A stretch of DNA of 64,000 bases from Rhodobacteraceae bacterium M382 (GTDB lineage Bacteria > Pseudomonadota > Alphaproteobacteria > Rhodobacterales > Rhodobacteraceae), in the NCBI GenBank assembly GCA_025141015.1, contig CP081098.1:4098501-4162500 (forward strand), in the 5' to 3' direction. The position numbers and the translations under genes are program-made. Positions within the stretch are counted from its first letter, which is position 1. Each line of letters starts with the position of its first letter. A model generated the notes under the pieces. That model saw nothing but the letters and a program-made list of their open reading frames with translations, did not search any database and was not told the DNA's origin. Below are positions 7,154-16,734 of this stretch, piece after piece.

Positions 7154-9739
7154 TTGAAAAATACCCTTTCCACTCTTCCAATTCGCGGCCTCCAAGGCGC
7201 AGGTCTGTTTGCGTCGACCGTTGCTATTGCGGTCATTGGGATCATGATATTTGTTGTTGCGGGAAGCCTGAGACAGGAAATCGACGATCAGGCGACCGCC
7301 ACTGCGGATACGACGCAATGGTCGCTTGCCCAAACCGAAGTTGACCTGCAGCGGCTTCAAAACGCCGTTTTGGTGGCATCGCGTGATGAAAACACCGGGC
7401 TACAGAACCTACGCAACCGTTTCGATATCTTTTACAGCCGGGTCCTCACAATCTCTGATGGCCAGCAATTCCAGGACATTCGCAAAAAGTCGGATGCACA
7501 GGCCGCGTTGGACGCACTGACCGATTTTTTGGACAGTTTTGCACCCGTATTTGATGGCGACGATGCGCAACTGCGCCAACGATTGCCTGACATCGAAGCG
7601 ACCTTGATGGATATCGCACCAAAAGCACGGCAGTTTTCCCTGACCGGCATGGGCGAATTCGCAGCCGGTGCCGATGCACACAGAAACTCCGTTGGTTCCC
7701 TGCTGGGGCAGATCGCATTTTTGACCTTGGCGCTGGTGACGATCTTTTTTGTGGTGGTCCTTTTCCTACTCAAGCTCGTTCAACGGAGTTCATTGGCTGA
7801 GAATTCGGCCGCAGAGTCCCGCAATCTCATTCAGGAAGTCATCTCCACGTCGATCGATGGCATTCTAACCATCGACACGGAGGGGTGCATCATTGACTAT
7901 AACGGGGCCGCTGAGCGGATCTTTGGCTACACCCGCCAAGAAGCCATTGGTCAGCTGATGAGCAGGCTTGTTGTTCCCGAACATTTGCAGGTTGCCCACG
8001 AAGCAGGAATGGCACGCTATCGTGAGACCGGAGAACATCGCGTAGTTGGGCAGGGTCTCTTGCTGCTGGAGGCCAAACGAAAGGACGGCACCGTTTTTCC
8101 CGTGGAATTGTCCATTTCATCAGCAACGGTAAATGGAAAAACGATTTTTGTGTCCTACCTGCGCGATATATCCAAGCGTTTTGAGGTCGAACAGGAATTG
8201 ATTGAGGCACGGGACAAGGCGATAGCCGGAGAGAAAGCCAAGGCCGACCTGATCGCGGTGATGAGCCATGAAATGCGCACGCCGCTGAATGGGCTTGTCG
8301 GAACGATGGAGCTGATGGGCGGCACGCGTCTGGATGCCTCTCAAAGCAAATACCTGTCGGGAATGGAGACATCGGCCAACCTGCTATTGCACCACGTCAA
8401 TGGCGTGCTGAGCATTTCACGTGCTGACTCCGGGCTTATGGAAATCGAAAATACAGAACTTGAACCCAGGGCCTTTTTGGAAGAGCTGGTCGAGAGCCAG
8501 CGCCCTGCATTTGAGGCAAATGGCAACACGATCAGATACGACGCCAAACATGCGCCCCTTCGAATTTGGGTCGATCGGGTCAAGCTTTTGCAAATTGTCC
8601 TGAACCTTGTTGCCAACGCGAACAAGTTCACAAAAAACGGAGAAATCTCAGTCGATTGTGATCAGATGTCTGACGGTGAAACCATCGAGTTCCGCGTGTC
8701 TGACACCGGCATTGGAATCGCGTCAGAGTATCACGACACCATATTCGAAGATTTTCGGACTCTGGATTCCAGCTATGGCCGGATTGCAGAAGGCAGCGGT
8801 CTTGGCCTTGGGATCGCACGGCGAATTGTCACCGCGATGGGCGGCACCATTGGGCTGGAAAGTGAAGAAGGGGTCGGCAGCATCTTTTGGATCAGATTGC
8901 CGGTTGGACACCCTATGTCCATAGAAGCGGATCAAAGAACCGATCAGGAAGATGTTTCGGAAGCTTCGCAAACAGATACCGACTTTTCTCCGCTGCAAAT
9001 TCTGGTTGTAGAAGATAACGAGATAAATCGATTGGTCGTTATGGATATGCTTGAGAAAATTGGGCATTTTCCCAAAGTTGCCGTAGACGGGGCCGAGGGC
9101 GTGCGCATGGCAAACACACGCGCCTATGACCTTATCTTGATGGACATCAGTATGCCGGAGTTGGATGGATTAGAGGCAACTGGAATAATTCGCAGCGGTT
9201 CAGGGCCTAATCGCGGCACCCCCATACTCGCCTTAACGGCCCACGCGCTCCCACAAGATAAAGACCGGTTTAGGAGTGCGGGTATTTCGGAAACCGTTGT
9301 CAAACCGCTGACCTCCGACGTGTTAATGCGGGCAATCCAAACACATGCTGGTTCCGCATCCACGTCGAATGCGCGATCTACGCATGAGTTGAAAGCGGTG
9401 TTAGACGTCCTTTCGGCGAATAAGGGACCAGAGGCAGCCCGCGCACTTGTCACCGAATTTATCGCCAGTATGGATCTTGTACTTTCGAGGATTTCAAACC
9501 CGACGCTGACATCGCCAGAGCACGCTGAACTCGCGTCGCTCATACATAAATGTGCCGGCTCTGCCGCAATTCTTGGATGCGAAACAGTCTCACAAATACT
9601 TGGTCAACTGGAGGACGGCGTGCAGTCGGGATCATCTGACCTCAGCCAGCTGGGCCAGGAATTGGATTTCGAATGGGCAAGTGAAAAAATGCGGTTAGAT
9701 CAACATTTGGCTGCTCCTGGAAAAACGGATTTGACCTAA
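7154..9739 (+). CDS. Hybrid sensor histidine kinase (PAS-HisKA-HATPase-REC-Hpt)
   Basis: 861 residues. Transmembrane helices lie near 17-37 and 184-206 and enclose a periplasmic sensor loop. They are followed by a PAS domain (about 221-340), dimerisation domain with His372 (MSHEMRTPLNG), ATPase domain (NLVANANKFTKNG, DTGIGI, GSGLGLGI), receiver with Asp664 (LILMDISMPEL) and a C-terminal Hpt domain with His798 (LIHKCAGSAAIL). This is a full phosphorelay in one chain, needing an outside regulator such as the one at 5726-6394. Start is TTG at 7154, the first possible start after an in-frame stop at 7148. It follows the secreted molybdopterin-fold protein, which could deliver the signal. Confidence 0.9.
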   Translation: MKNTLSTLPIRGLQGAGLFASTVAIAVIGIMIFVVAGSLRQEIDDQATATADTTQWSLAQTEVDLQRLQNAVLVASRDENTGLQNLRNRFDIFYSRVLTISDGQQFQDIRKKSDAQAALDALTDFLDSFAPVFDGDDAQLRQRLPDIEATLMDIAPKARQFSLTGMGEFAAGADAHRNSVGSLLGQIAFLTLALVTIFFVVVLFLLKLVQRSSLAENSAAESRNLIQEVISTSIDGILTIDTEGCIIDYNGAAERIFGYTRQEAIGQLMSRLVVPEHLQVAHEAGMARYRETGEHRVVGQGLLLLEAKRKDGTVFPVELSISSATVNGKTIFVSYLRDISKRFEVEQELIEARDKAIAGEKAKADLIAVMSHEMRTPLNGLVGTMELMGGTRLDASQSKYLSGMETSANLLLHHVNGVLSISRADSGLMEIENTELEPRAFLEELVESQRPAFEANGNTIRYDAKHAPLRIWVDRVKLLQIVLNLVANANKFTKNGEISVDCDQMSDGETIEFRVSDTGIGIASEYHDTIFEDFRTLDSSYGRIAEGSGLGLGIARRIVTAMGGTIGLESEEGVGSIFWIRLPVGHPMSIEADQRTDQEDVSEASQTDTDFSPLQILVVEDNEINRLVVMDMLEKIGHFPKVAVDGAEGVRMANTRAYDLILMDISMPELDGLEATGIIRSGSGPNRGTPILALTAHALPQDKDRFRSAGISETVVKPLTSDVLMRAIQTHAGSASTSNARSTHELKAVLDVLSANKGPEAARALVTEFIASMDLVLSRISNPTLTSPEHAELASLIHKCAGSAAILGCETVSQILGQLEDGVQSGSSDLSQLGQELDFEWASEKMRLDQHLAAPGKTDLT

Positions 9740-9814
9740 GGCTTGGAAACCGGCGACTTTGCCACCGGCCCCTGCAACACGAAATAGGTTTTTGCGATCT
9801 TGTCCGTTGTCGCG

Positions 9815-9934
9815 CTATGCGGTGATATCCTGCTGCGACGGGGGTCGGCTCCACCTTCTGATGAAGGGGTAGAGCAGAGTTTCATTGGCGATCGCGGCGA
9901 CATCCGCCGCGCAAACGTCCCCAAGAAAAACCAT
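9815..9934 (-). CDS. Possible small gene, 39 residues
   Basis: A short frame (begins MVFLGDVCAADVAAIANETL) directly downstream of the E1-like gene on the same strand, with an AAAGGA site seven bases before its ATG. Composition looks protein-like, but no family is recognised and it could be the relic of a longer gene. The rest of 9740-9953 shows no other convincing gene. Confidence 0.25.
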   Translation of the reverse strand: MVFLGDVCAADVAAIANETLLYPFIRRWSRPPSQQDITA

Positions 9935-9953
9935 GCTGTGTCCTTTCAATTGA

Positions 9954-12338
9954 TCAGACGACAGACTGCAAGGGAACACGCCGCCCCACCGTAAGCCCCT
10001 CCACAGCAGTCAGGATGCCCCGCCGATCGATGCCGTAGTGGCGATAGAGATCTTGGATCGACCCCGTCTGGCCGAAGTGTTCTACGCCGAGTGAGATGGC
10101 GCGGTGACCTGCAACAGACCCCAGCCAACCGAGCGTGGCAGGGTGACCGTCCATCACTGTGACAATCGAGCAGGAGTTCGGCAAATCCCCCAGCAAGGTT
10201 TCGATATGGGATTGCGCAGACGCGTTACCACGCGCCCGGTCTCGCTGCGCCGCCGTCCAACCCGCGTTCAGCCGGTCCGCAGACGTCACGGCCAGGACAC
10301 CTACATCACGGCGCGCTTCAGACAATTGTCCAGCAGCTGCGATCGCCTCTAGGGCCACAGCCCCTTGATAGGCGATAACAACATCGCAACTCGGCCCCGG
10401 CCTGCGAAGCCAATAGGCCCCATCAACTGCCCCCTGCCGAAACGAGTCATCCACGCGTTTTCCAGGTTGTTCAAGCGGTGCGGTCGTCAAACGCAGATAG
10501 ACAGAGCCGCCCGTTTCATCGCGCAGCCATGTGCGCTCATCGGGATCGCCGTCACCATCCCGCTGCATGTAATCGAATGCCCATTCCATGATGACCGCCA
10601 GTTCATCGGCAAACGCAGGCTCGAAACTGGCCAACCCATCTTGGGCCATGCCTGTCAGAGCCGTGCCGATGGATTGGTGCGCGCCACCCTCTGGTGCCAG
10701 GGTCACGCCCGATGGCGTACCAACGATCATGAACCGTGCATCCTGATAACAAGCATAGTTTAGCGCATCGAGGCCACGGTGAACAAAGGGGTCATAGACG
10801 GTACCAATGGGTATGATCCGCTTGCCAAACAGAGAATGGGACAGGCCCGCAGCCCCCAGCAACAGAAAGAGGTTCATCTCTGCGATGCCCAGTTCCACAT
10901 GTTGGCCGTCGGGCGCAAAGTTCCATTTCGCGGTCGATGGGATGCGGTGTTCAATGAAGGCGTCTGCCTGTTCCGAACGTGAGAAGAGCTTGCGCCGATT
11001 CACCCAAGCCCCCAGACCCGTTGTGCCCGTGACATCCGGCGATGTGGTCATGATGCGGGCGGCCAGCGCACTGTCCACTTTGCCCAAATCATTTAGGATT
11101 TTTCCGAACGCGGCTTGGGTCGAAATCTCTCGATCAGCGGCAAAGTCGATCGTTGGAACCGGTAGTTTTGCGTCCGCATATCGCCGCGTTCCTTTGGCAA
11201 AGAAGGGGGTCTTGTCCAAAAAGGATTGCAAAGCGGATGTGTCTTTCACCGCCGCAAACGGTTCCCATTCCTGACCTTCGGGCACGCCCATTTGGGCCTG
11301 CCATCCCGCCATCTGCGCCTTGGTCATCAGACCACCGTGGTTGTCTTTGTGTCCGGCAATCGGCGTGCCCCAACCCTTGACGGTATAGGCAAGAAAACAA
11401 ACCGGCTGATCATGGTCGATGCTGGCAAATGTCTCGGCCATCGTCTCAACACAGTTGCCACCGAGGTTTTCCATCAGCGCGGCAAGCTCATCATCGCTGC
11501 GTTTGTCCAAAAGCGCAGTCACAGAACCCTGATCGCCCAGATCATCCATCAGCCGTTGCCGCCAAACGGCACCGCCTTGATAGGTCAGCGCAGAATAATC
11601 CTGATTGGGGCAATCATCGATCCAACTGCGCAAGGCATCACCGCCAGGCTCATTAAAGGCCGCACGTTGCAAGGTGCCATGTTTGACCCGCACAACTTGC
11701 CAGCCGAAGGCGTCAAAGATCTTCTCTACCCGCTCGAACAGGCCGCCGCGCACGATCCCATCAAGGGATTGACGGTTGTAGTCAATGATCCACCAGCAAT
11801 TGCGCAGATCATTTTTCCACCCTTCCTGCAGGGCCTCGTAGATATTGCCTTCGTCAAGTTCGGCATCCCCAACAAGCGCGACCATGCGGCCTTGGATGAT
11901 ATCCCTGCCCCACGCCTTGGCTGCGATATAGTCCTGCACCAGAGAAGCGAGCGAGGTGATTGCCACGCCCAGCCCGACAGAGCCGGTGGAGAAATCCACA
12001 TCGTCAACATCCTTGGTGCGGCTTGGATAGCTCTGAACTCCGCCAAACCCACGGAAATTCTCCATTCGCTCGCGATCCATATTGCCCATCAGGTATTGGA
12101 TCGCATGGAACACCGGGCTTGCATGGGGCTTGACCGCCACACGATCCTGGGGTTTGAGAGCCGAGAAATACAGCGCCGTCATGATCGATACCATCGACGC
12201 AGAACTGGCCTGATGTCCCCCCACCTTGATGCCATCTGCCTTGGGGCGGATGTGGTTGGCATTGTGGATCATCCAGTGCGACAGCCAAAGCAGCCGCTGT
12301 TCGATCGTTTTAAGGTGTTGTGCCTGAATATGTGCCAT
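9954..12338 (-). CDS. Thiamine-dependent 2-oxoacid dehydrogenase E1-like / transketolase-like protein
   Basis: 794 residues resembling homodimeric AceE-type E1 proteins but shorter (AceE is near 890). The N-terminal domain has the substrate and TPP pocket pattern KVGGHQASSASM and the TPP-Mg motif GDAELDEGNIYEAL...IIDYNRQS. The central and C-terminal domains follow transketolase order (EMNLFLLLGAAGLSHSLFG; VGTPSGVTLAPEGGAHQSIG). E1 enzymes decarboxylate a 2-oxoacid and pass the acyl group to a lipoyl E2; no E2 or E3 is next to it. The substrate may be 2-oxobutyrate, the keto acid released by the MegL encoded two genes upstream. That link is inference from position only. Confidence 0.75.
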   Translation of the reverse strand: MAHIQAQHLKTIEQRLLWLSHWMIHNANHIRPKADGIKVGGHQASSASMVSIMTALYFSALKPQDRVAVKPHASPVFHAIQYLMGNMDRERMENFRGFGGVQSYPSRTKDVDDVDFSTGSVGLGVAITSLASLVQDYIAAKAWGRDIIQGRMVALVGDAELDEGNIYEALQEGWKNDLRNCWWIIDYNRQSLDGIVRGGLFERVEKIFDAFGWQVVRVKHGTLQRAAFNEPGGDALRSWIDDCPNQDYSALTYQGGAVWRQRLMDDLGDQGSVTALLDKRSDDELAALMENLGGNCVETMAETFASIDHDQPVCFLAYTVKGWGTPIAGHKDNHGGLMTKAQMAGWQAQMGVPEGQEWEPFAAVKDTSALQSFLDKTPFFAKGTRRYADAKLPVPTIDFAADREISTQAAFGKILNDLGKVDSALAARIMTTSPDVTGTTGLGAWVNRRKLFSRSEQADAFIEHRIPSTAKWNFAPDGQHVELGIAEMNLFLLLGAAGLSHSLFGKRIIPIGTVYDPFVHRGLDALNYACYQDARFMIVGTPSGVTLAPEGGAHQSIGTALTGMAQDGLASFEPAFADELAVIMEWAFDYMQRDGDGDPDERTWLRDETGGSVYLRLTTAPLEQPGKRVDDSFRQGAVDGAYWLRRPGPSCDVVIAYQGAVALEAIAAAGQLSEARRDVGVLAVTSADRLNAGWTAAQRDRARGNASAQSHIETLLGDLPNSCSIVTVMDGHPATLGWLGSVAGHRAISLGVEHFGQTGSIQDLYRHYGIDRRGILTAVEGLTVGRRVPLQSVV

Positions 12339-12356
12339 GTTGCTGGACCTTTCCGC

Positions 12357-13469
12357 TCAGACGAAGGGGAGTTCGGAGAGTTTGGCGGAGTATTCCATCG
12401 ACCCCACGCCAACGCAGAGCGGTTGGTCGGTGCCTACCAGATCCGCGCGCATCAGGCCCACGCCGATAGTCGCGCCAAGCCGCTTGGAAAAGGCAAACTC
12501 ACTGACGTAACCGACCTCATCCCCGTTCAGCCGGAGGGGCACTTGATGGCCCGGCGGTGTCGGATGGCCGTCGATGACCAGCCCTATTCGGGCGCGGACA
12601 ACACCTTCTTCTGTAATCCGCGCCAGCGCGGCCTTGCCGACAAAATCGTGACCGCCAGTCAGATCAACCAACGCGCCCATCCCCATCTCGAACGGATTGG
12701 CACGATGTGTCTGCAAACGCATATCTGCACCATAGGAAATCAGACCGCTTTCCAGACGCTCGGTGTCATTCGGGGCTCCTGGGCCGATGTCGAATTCCCG
12801 ACCCGCCTCTTTGACCTTGTCCCAAAGGGCGTTACCGTGCCGGCTGTCTTGCAGATACAGCTCGAACCCGCCCTGTTTCGACCACCCAGAGCGTGCCAGA
12901 ACCAGCGGGATGCCGTCCAGCACTGTCTGGGCAAAGCCGAAATATTTGAAATCCCGGATGTGTGGGCCAAAAAGCTTGGCGGTCACATCCTCGGCCCGTG
13001 GTCCCTGTATCGCGAGCGGTGAAACATCGGGCTCGCTCACGTCGACATCCCATCCGCGCTCCCGCCCGATGGCGGCGGTCCAAAGATGAATGTCGCTGTC
13101 TGCCACAGACAACCAATAGAGATCTTCCTTCAGTTTCAGCAGGACCGGGTCGTTGATCAGCCACCCATCATGGTCGCAAAGCGGCACATAGCGACCCTGA
13201 CCGATCTTTGTCTTGCTCAGTTTGCGTGGCGTCAGATACTGCGCCAGCTTACCCGCATCGGGCCCCTGCAGTTGCACCTGCCGTTGTGCCGCGACATCCC
13301 ACATGGCGACGCCGTTCAACAGGCGGTCATATTCCGCTTCCGGATCACCAAAGTGACCCGGGATGAGCATGTGGTTGTAGACCGAAAAGCTGCGCACGCC
13401 ATCGCGCACGGTCGCGTCAAAATACGCTGATTTGCGCAGGTTCGGGCCGATGCCGATGTGATGTGTCAT
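12357..13469 (-). CDS. DmdA-like GcvT-family (tetrahydrofolate-dependent) demethylase
   Basis: 370 residues of the GcvT/DmdA family. Conserved stretches: SFSVYNHMLIPGHFGD, VAMWDVAAQRQVQLQGPDA, RYVPLCDHDGWLINDPVLLKL, WLSVADSDIHLW, DVSPLAIQGPRAEDV and SGWSKQGGFELYLQD. These fit dimethylsulfoniopropionate demethylase and its close relatives better than classical GcvT. Authentic DmdA moves a methyl group from DMSP to tetrahydrofolate, but the family has several clades with other or unknown substrates. Start ATG 13469 follows GGGAGGA. It lies between megL and the E1-like gene on one strand with short gaps, suggesting a methylated-sulfur or methionine-related pathway. Confidence 0.7.
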   Translation of the reverse strand: MTHHIGIGPNLRKSAYFDATVRDGVRSFSVYNHMLIPGHFGDPEAEYDRLLNGVAMWDVAAQRQVQLQGPDAGKLAQYLTPRKLSKTKIGQGRYVPLCDHDGWLINDPVLLKLKEDLYWLSVADSDIHLWTAAIGRERGWDVDVSEPDVSPLAIQGPRAEDVTAKLFGPHIRDFKYFGFAQTVLDGIPLVLARSGWSKQGGFELYLQDSRHGNALWDKVKEAGREFDIGPGAPNDTERLESGLISYGADMRLQTHRANPFEMGMGALVDLTGGHDFVGKAALARITEEGVVRARIGLVIDGHPTPPGHQVPLRLNGDEVGYVSEFAFSKRLGATIGVGLMRADLVGTDQPLCVGVGSMEYSAKLSELPFV

Positions 13470-13521
13470 AGGGGTCCTCCCGCAAGGGTGTTTTTCTCGG
13501 TAATTATGACGAAGAGCAGTA

Positions 13522-14718
13522 TCAGACTGCCTTGGCCACGCGCCGCAAGGACAAGGCCTGATCCAGATCGTCGAGAATATCCTCGGGGTCTTCCAACCCA
13601 ATGGACAGACGCACCAATCCGTCACTGATTCCATGAGCGCTGCGTTCTTCTGGTGAGTAGGTCGAGTGTGTCATTGATGCCGGATGCTGGATCAATGTCT
13701 CGGCATCCCCCAAAGATACCGCCCTCTGGATCATTGTAAGACCATTCATCAGGGCCCGCCCCGCTTCGATCCCGCCTTTCATCTCAAAAGCGATCATGCC
13801 ACCGGGCAAGGACATCTGTTTTTGAGCAATGTTATGTTGCCCAAATGACGGCAGGCCCGGGTAGCTGACCACACCCACATCCGGGTGGCTTTCGAGCCAA
13901 TTGGCAACCTGAATTGCCGTAGCCGAATGCCGTTCCATCCGCAGCGCCAGCGTCTTAAGACCGCGCTGGACCAGCAAGGCATTAAACGGTGCCATGACGG
14001 CCCCTGTCATATCCTTCATGCCAACCAAACGGATCTCGGAAATCTGCTCTGCTGTACCCACGACAAGTCCCGCCACCAGATCTCCGTGCCCGCCCAGATA
14101 TTTGGTTGCCGAATGCAGCACAATATCCGCGCCGTGATCAATCGGGCGCGTGATGTAGGGCGTCGCATAGGTATTGTCGACGATCACGGTGGCGCCGCTG
14201 GCATGCGCGACTCTGGCAACAGTTTCAATGTCCACCAGCCGCATGTTGGGGTTGGCCGGCGTCTCGAAATAAACGATCCGGGTTTTGCTGCTGATGGCCT
14301 TGGTAAGGTTCTCCGGGTCGCTCAAATCCACATGGGTAACCTTGATCCCGAACTTGGCCAGCCCATGGTTCATGAATGCAAACGTGCAACCGTAAAGCGT
14401 CTTGTCGACGATCAATTCGTCACCGGGGCTGAGCAACGTCCAAAGCGTTGCCGTGATCGCACCCATGCCCGAGGCCAAGGCAAGCCCCGCTTCGGCCCCT
14501 TCAAGCGACGCGATGCGCTGTTCCAAAAGGTCAAGCGTAGGGTTCGAAATACGGGAGTAGAAATACCCCTCACGCGCTCCGGCGAAAATCTCGCCGCCTG
14601 CTTCGGCGGTCTCGAACGCAAAGGTCGAGGCCAGATGCAATGGGGGGGTCAACGCACCTTCGTTATCTTTTGGATCATATCCCAGGTGGATGGCACGGGT
14701 TGCAAATCCTTGAGTCAT
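13522..14718 (-). CDS. megL: Methionine gamma-lyase
   Basis: 398-residue PLP enzyme of the Cys/Met metabolism family that splits methionine to methanethiol, ammonia and 2-oxobutyrate. The internal aldimine lysine is Lys206 in HSATKYLGGHGD. The motif LYGCTFAFMNHG holds Tyr109 and Cys111; that cysteine marks methionine gamma-lyases against cystathionine enzymes. NPTLDLLEQRIASLEGAE, PANPNM and SLGDAETLIQHPASMTHS also match. Start ATG 14718 has AAAGGAGA upstream; an earlier in-frame ATG runs into the promoter region. It is divergent from an Lrp/AsnC regulator at 14809, the usual local control for such genes. Confidence 0.93.
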   Translation of the reverse strand: MTQGFATRAIHLGYDPKDNEGALTPPLHLASTFAFETAEAGGEIFAGAREGYFYSRISNPTLDLLEQRIASLEGAEAGLALASGMGAITATLWTLLSPGDELIVDKTLYGCTFAFMNHGLAKFGIKVTHVDLSDPENLTKAISSKTRIVYFETPANPNMRLVDIETVARVAHASGATVIVDNTYATPYITRPIDHGADIVLHSATKYLGGHGDLVAGLVVGTAEQISEIRLVGMKDMTGAVMAPFNALLVQRGLKTLALRMERHSATAIQVANWLESHPDVGVVSYPGLPSFGQHNIAQKQMSLPGGMIAFEMKGGIEAGRALMNGLTMIQRAVSLGDAETLIQHPASMTHSTYSPEERSAHGISDGLVRLSIGLEDPEDILDDLDQALSLRRVAKAV

Positions 14719-14808
14719 TTTGGCTCTCCTTTGTTCTGGTGACTTTACCAAGACGCAAAGAGCAAAAGTCGCCAAATATGGCTTGTTTTTCTCAATCTTT
14801 AGCAGATT

Positions 14809-15279
14809 ATGCCAAGAATGAGCAATTTAGATAACAAAGATCGCCAGATTATCCGCGCCCTTCAAAGGAATGGCCGGATTACGAACCAAGATCTCGCCGA
14901 GGCGGTCAACCTCTCCCCATCGCCCTGTCTGCGGCGGGTGAAGAACCTTGAAAAGGCTGGAATTATCCGGGGATACAGTGCCCGGGTGGATGCCAAAGCC
15001 TATGGGCTTGCTGTGACGGCCTTTGTGAACGTCCGGCTTGAAAGGCACGACGAGGACACCGTTAATCGCTTTGAAGGCGAAGTCATGCGAATGGATGAAG
15101 TGCTCGACTGCCATGTCATGGCTGGCCAAGCGGATTATCAATTGCGCGTCGCCGTGGCCGATCTGGAGCGGTACGAGCACTTCGTCCGCGACAGGTTGCA
15201 GCGCATTGGCGGTCTGGCCTCTATCGATACGCGATTTGCCTATGGCGTTGTAAAAGAAGCAGCCGCATTTCCGATTTAG
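14809..15279 (+). CDS. Lrp/AsnC-family transcriptional regulator
   Basis: About 156 residues. Winged helix-turn-helix at the N-terminus (LDNKDRQIIRALQRNGRITNQDLAEAVNLSPSPCLRRV), followed by an RAM/AsnC ligand domain (GLAVTAFVNVRLERHDEDTVNRFE, VLDCHVMAGQADYQLRV). Such proteins sense amino acids as octamers. It is divergent from megL with about 90 bases between, so methionine or a product is a likely effector. The second ATG at 14818 may be the true start. The gap holds an interrupted palindrome GCCA-AATA-TGGC at 14771-14782 that could be part of an operator, but this is weak. Confidence 0.9.
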   Translation: MPRMSNLDNKDRQIIRALQRNGRITNQDLAEAVNLSPSPCLRRVKNLEKAGIIRGYSARVDAKAYGLAVTAFVNVRLERHDEDTVNRFEGEVMRMDEVLDCHVMAGQADYQLRVAVADLERYEHFVRDRLQRIGGLASIDTRFAYGVVKEAAAFPI

Positions 15280-15847
15280 ATGAAGCTCCCGAATAAGGTA
15301 GCTGTTGATCTACCATGCCACTGCAGCAAGGCTCGGCATTTGTCGAAGTGACACGAGCAACGCAATGGTCTTGCAGGATAGGTCGGCCCGCAAAAAAGAA
15401 CGACCTCTTTAGTGTTATAATCTCTGGCTTAGCATCAGTGACTCTGCACCTACGACCATATGCTGCGTTAGCGATCGCGGCAGATGCACAAGTCCGCTTT
15501 GTCCGCATAGCAGGCTGTGGTTCAAATCACGGCGAACGGCCGGAGTCCGCCTTTTCTCAAAATCGTGCAGGCAATTCAGCGCTCTGGTCGTGTCTACTTG
15601 GGTTTGGGGGAGCGCCCCCTCCCAGTCGAAATGGCAGCAAGCGATCTCAAGACATGGCTCTCATCTCCAAATTGCAGCAAGGCTCTCAAAACCTGGGTCA
15701 GTTGAACAGCTTCTTGGAGACTTGTCGAAACGCAACCTCAGAAGGTCCATTCTTTGGCCGATAACACGGCGACAAATGTCCGCCCAATCTATTGTTTTAA
15801 AATATTTTACCGTTGTGCACGATCTGACATTGCGAACTGGTGATCCA
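15280..15847. other. Gene-free region of about 570 bases
   Basis: Frames here are short, lack ribosome sites and show no recognised protein. No tRNA, clear terminator or insertion sequence end was found. It lies between the Lrp gene and the hydrolase, which run toward each other. Confidence 0.5.
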
Positions 15848-16714
15848 TCACGCCTGCGGAATCAACGTGGGCCACAGAGAAGCGGAAGCACGGGCAAAAG
15901 CCCCCATATGGCCGATTTTGGACAGACCAAAATCCGACGGCACAACGGTCGTACACTTGGTTTTTTCGGGGCCATATACATCCTGCAGGCGGGCAACACA
16001 TTTCGGCGGAATCGTTTCGTCATCGTCAAAGGCAAATAGCGAGACCGGCGCACCTGACCGGGACCAATCAGCGACCGGCAACCCTTGCCCCATTTCTGGC
16101 AAGTAACTCTTGGGTTTCGTGCACCACCTGCGCCACTGCCAATAGACACCCGATGGAAGGTCCACGTTGAAACCGACCACCCGCCCCGGCAGGTACCCCA
16201 GCATCTTCACCAGCATTGGCGCATGTCCAAACCAGAACAACCGGGCAAACAGCTGATACGGCCAGGGGTGGTCCGTGTGGCGCACCAGGCCGCTGGCGAC
16301 ACCGATCATGCGCTGCACATCCTCAAGCCCGTCTTGCAAAGGCATCAGCATCGCCCCCAGTGAATGTCCCACCACCCAAATTGGCACGCCAGGCAGCAGA
16401 TCGCGCATGGCATTCCGCGCCGCGGGTTGATCAACCAACGCCCAATCGGACATCGTCGCATCCGAATCTCGCGGATGCCGCGTGGCCGAAGCCCCAAAAT
16501 CCGAGTAATCATATGTCAGACAGGCCATATTGCGGTCCGTAACCAACCAACGGGCAAAATGTCGATAAAAGCCATGCGGTGCGCCGGTCGCCGGGTTCAG
16601 GACAACGGCGGCAACAGGATCGCCCTTGGGGCGGAACAAGGTGCCGTGCAGGCGTTTTGAACCGGCATCAAAACTGACATCTTGTTCCATGACATCAGGT
16701 TGCAAATCTCGCAT
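15848..16714 (-). CDS. Alpha/beta-fold hydrolase
   Basis: 288 residues. The nucleophile elbow GHSLGAM is intact, preceded by YRHFARWLVTDRNMACLTYDYSDFGAS, which carries the oxyanion and strand pattern of serine hydrolases. A late Asp (FAFDDDETI) and His (KIGHMGAFA) complete the likely triad. No signal peptide, so it is cytoplasmic. The substrate is unknown; an ester or lipid-like compound is plausible. It is divergent from a TetR repressor at 16795, and two matching inverted repeats sit in the 80-base gap, so the TetR protein very likely controls it. Confidence 0.85.
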   Translation of the reverse strand: MRDLQPDVMEQDVSFDAGSKRLHGTLFRPKGDPVAAVVLNPATGAPHGFYRHFARWLVTDRNMACLTYDYSDFGASATRHPRDSDATMSDWALVDQPAARNAMRDLLPGVPIWVVGHSLGAMLMPLQDGLEDVQRMIGVASGLVRHTDHPWPYQLFARLFWFGHAPMLVKMLGYLPGRVVGFNVDLPSGVYWQWRRWCTKPKSYLPEMGQGLPVADWSRSGAPVSLFAFDDDETIPPKCVARLQDVYGPEKTKCTTVVPSDFGLSKIGHMGAFARASASLWPTLIPQA

Positions 16715-16734
16715 CTTCCACCCCGCTTTCGAAC

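Noticed and set aside
11226-13022. Plus-strand 598-codon open frame
   Set aside because: It lies antisense to the E1-like and DmdA-like genes, crosses both, has no recognisable domain and reflects high-GC codon bias.
13885-14742. Plus-strand 285-codon open frame
   Set aside because: Antisense shadow of megL, which has full catalytic motifs.
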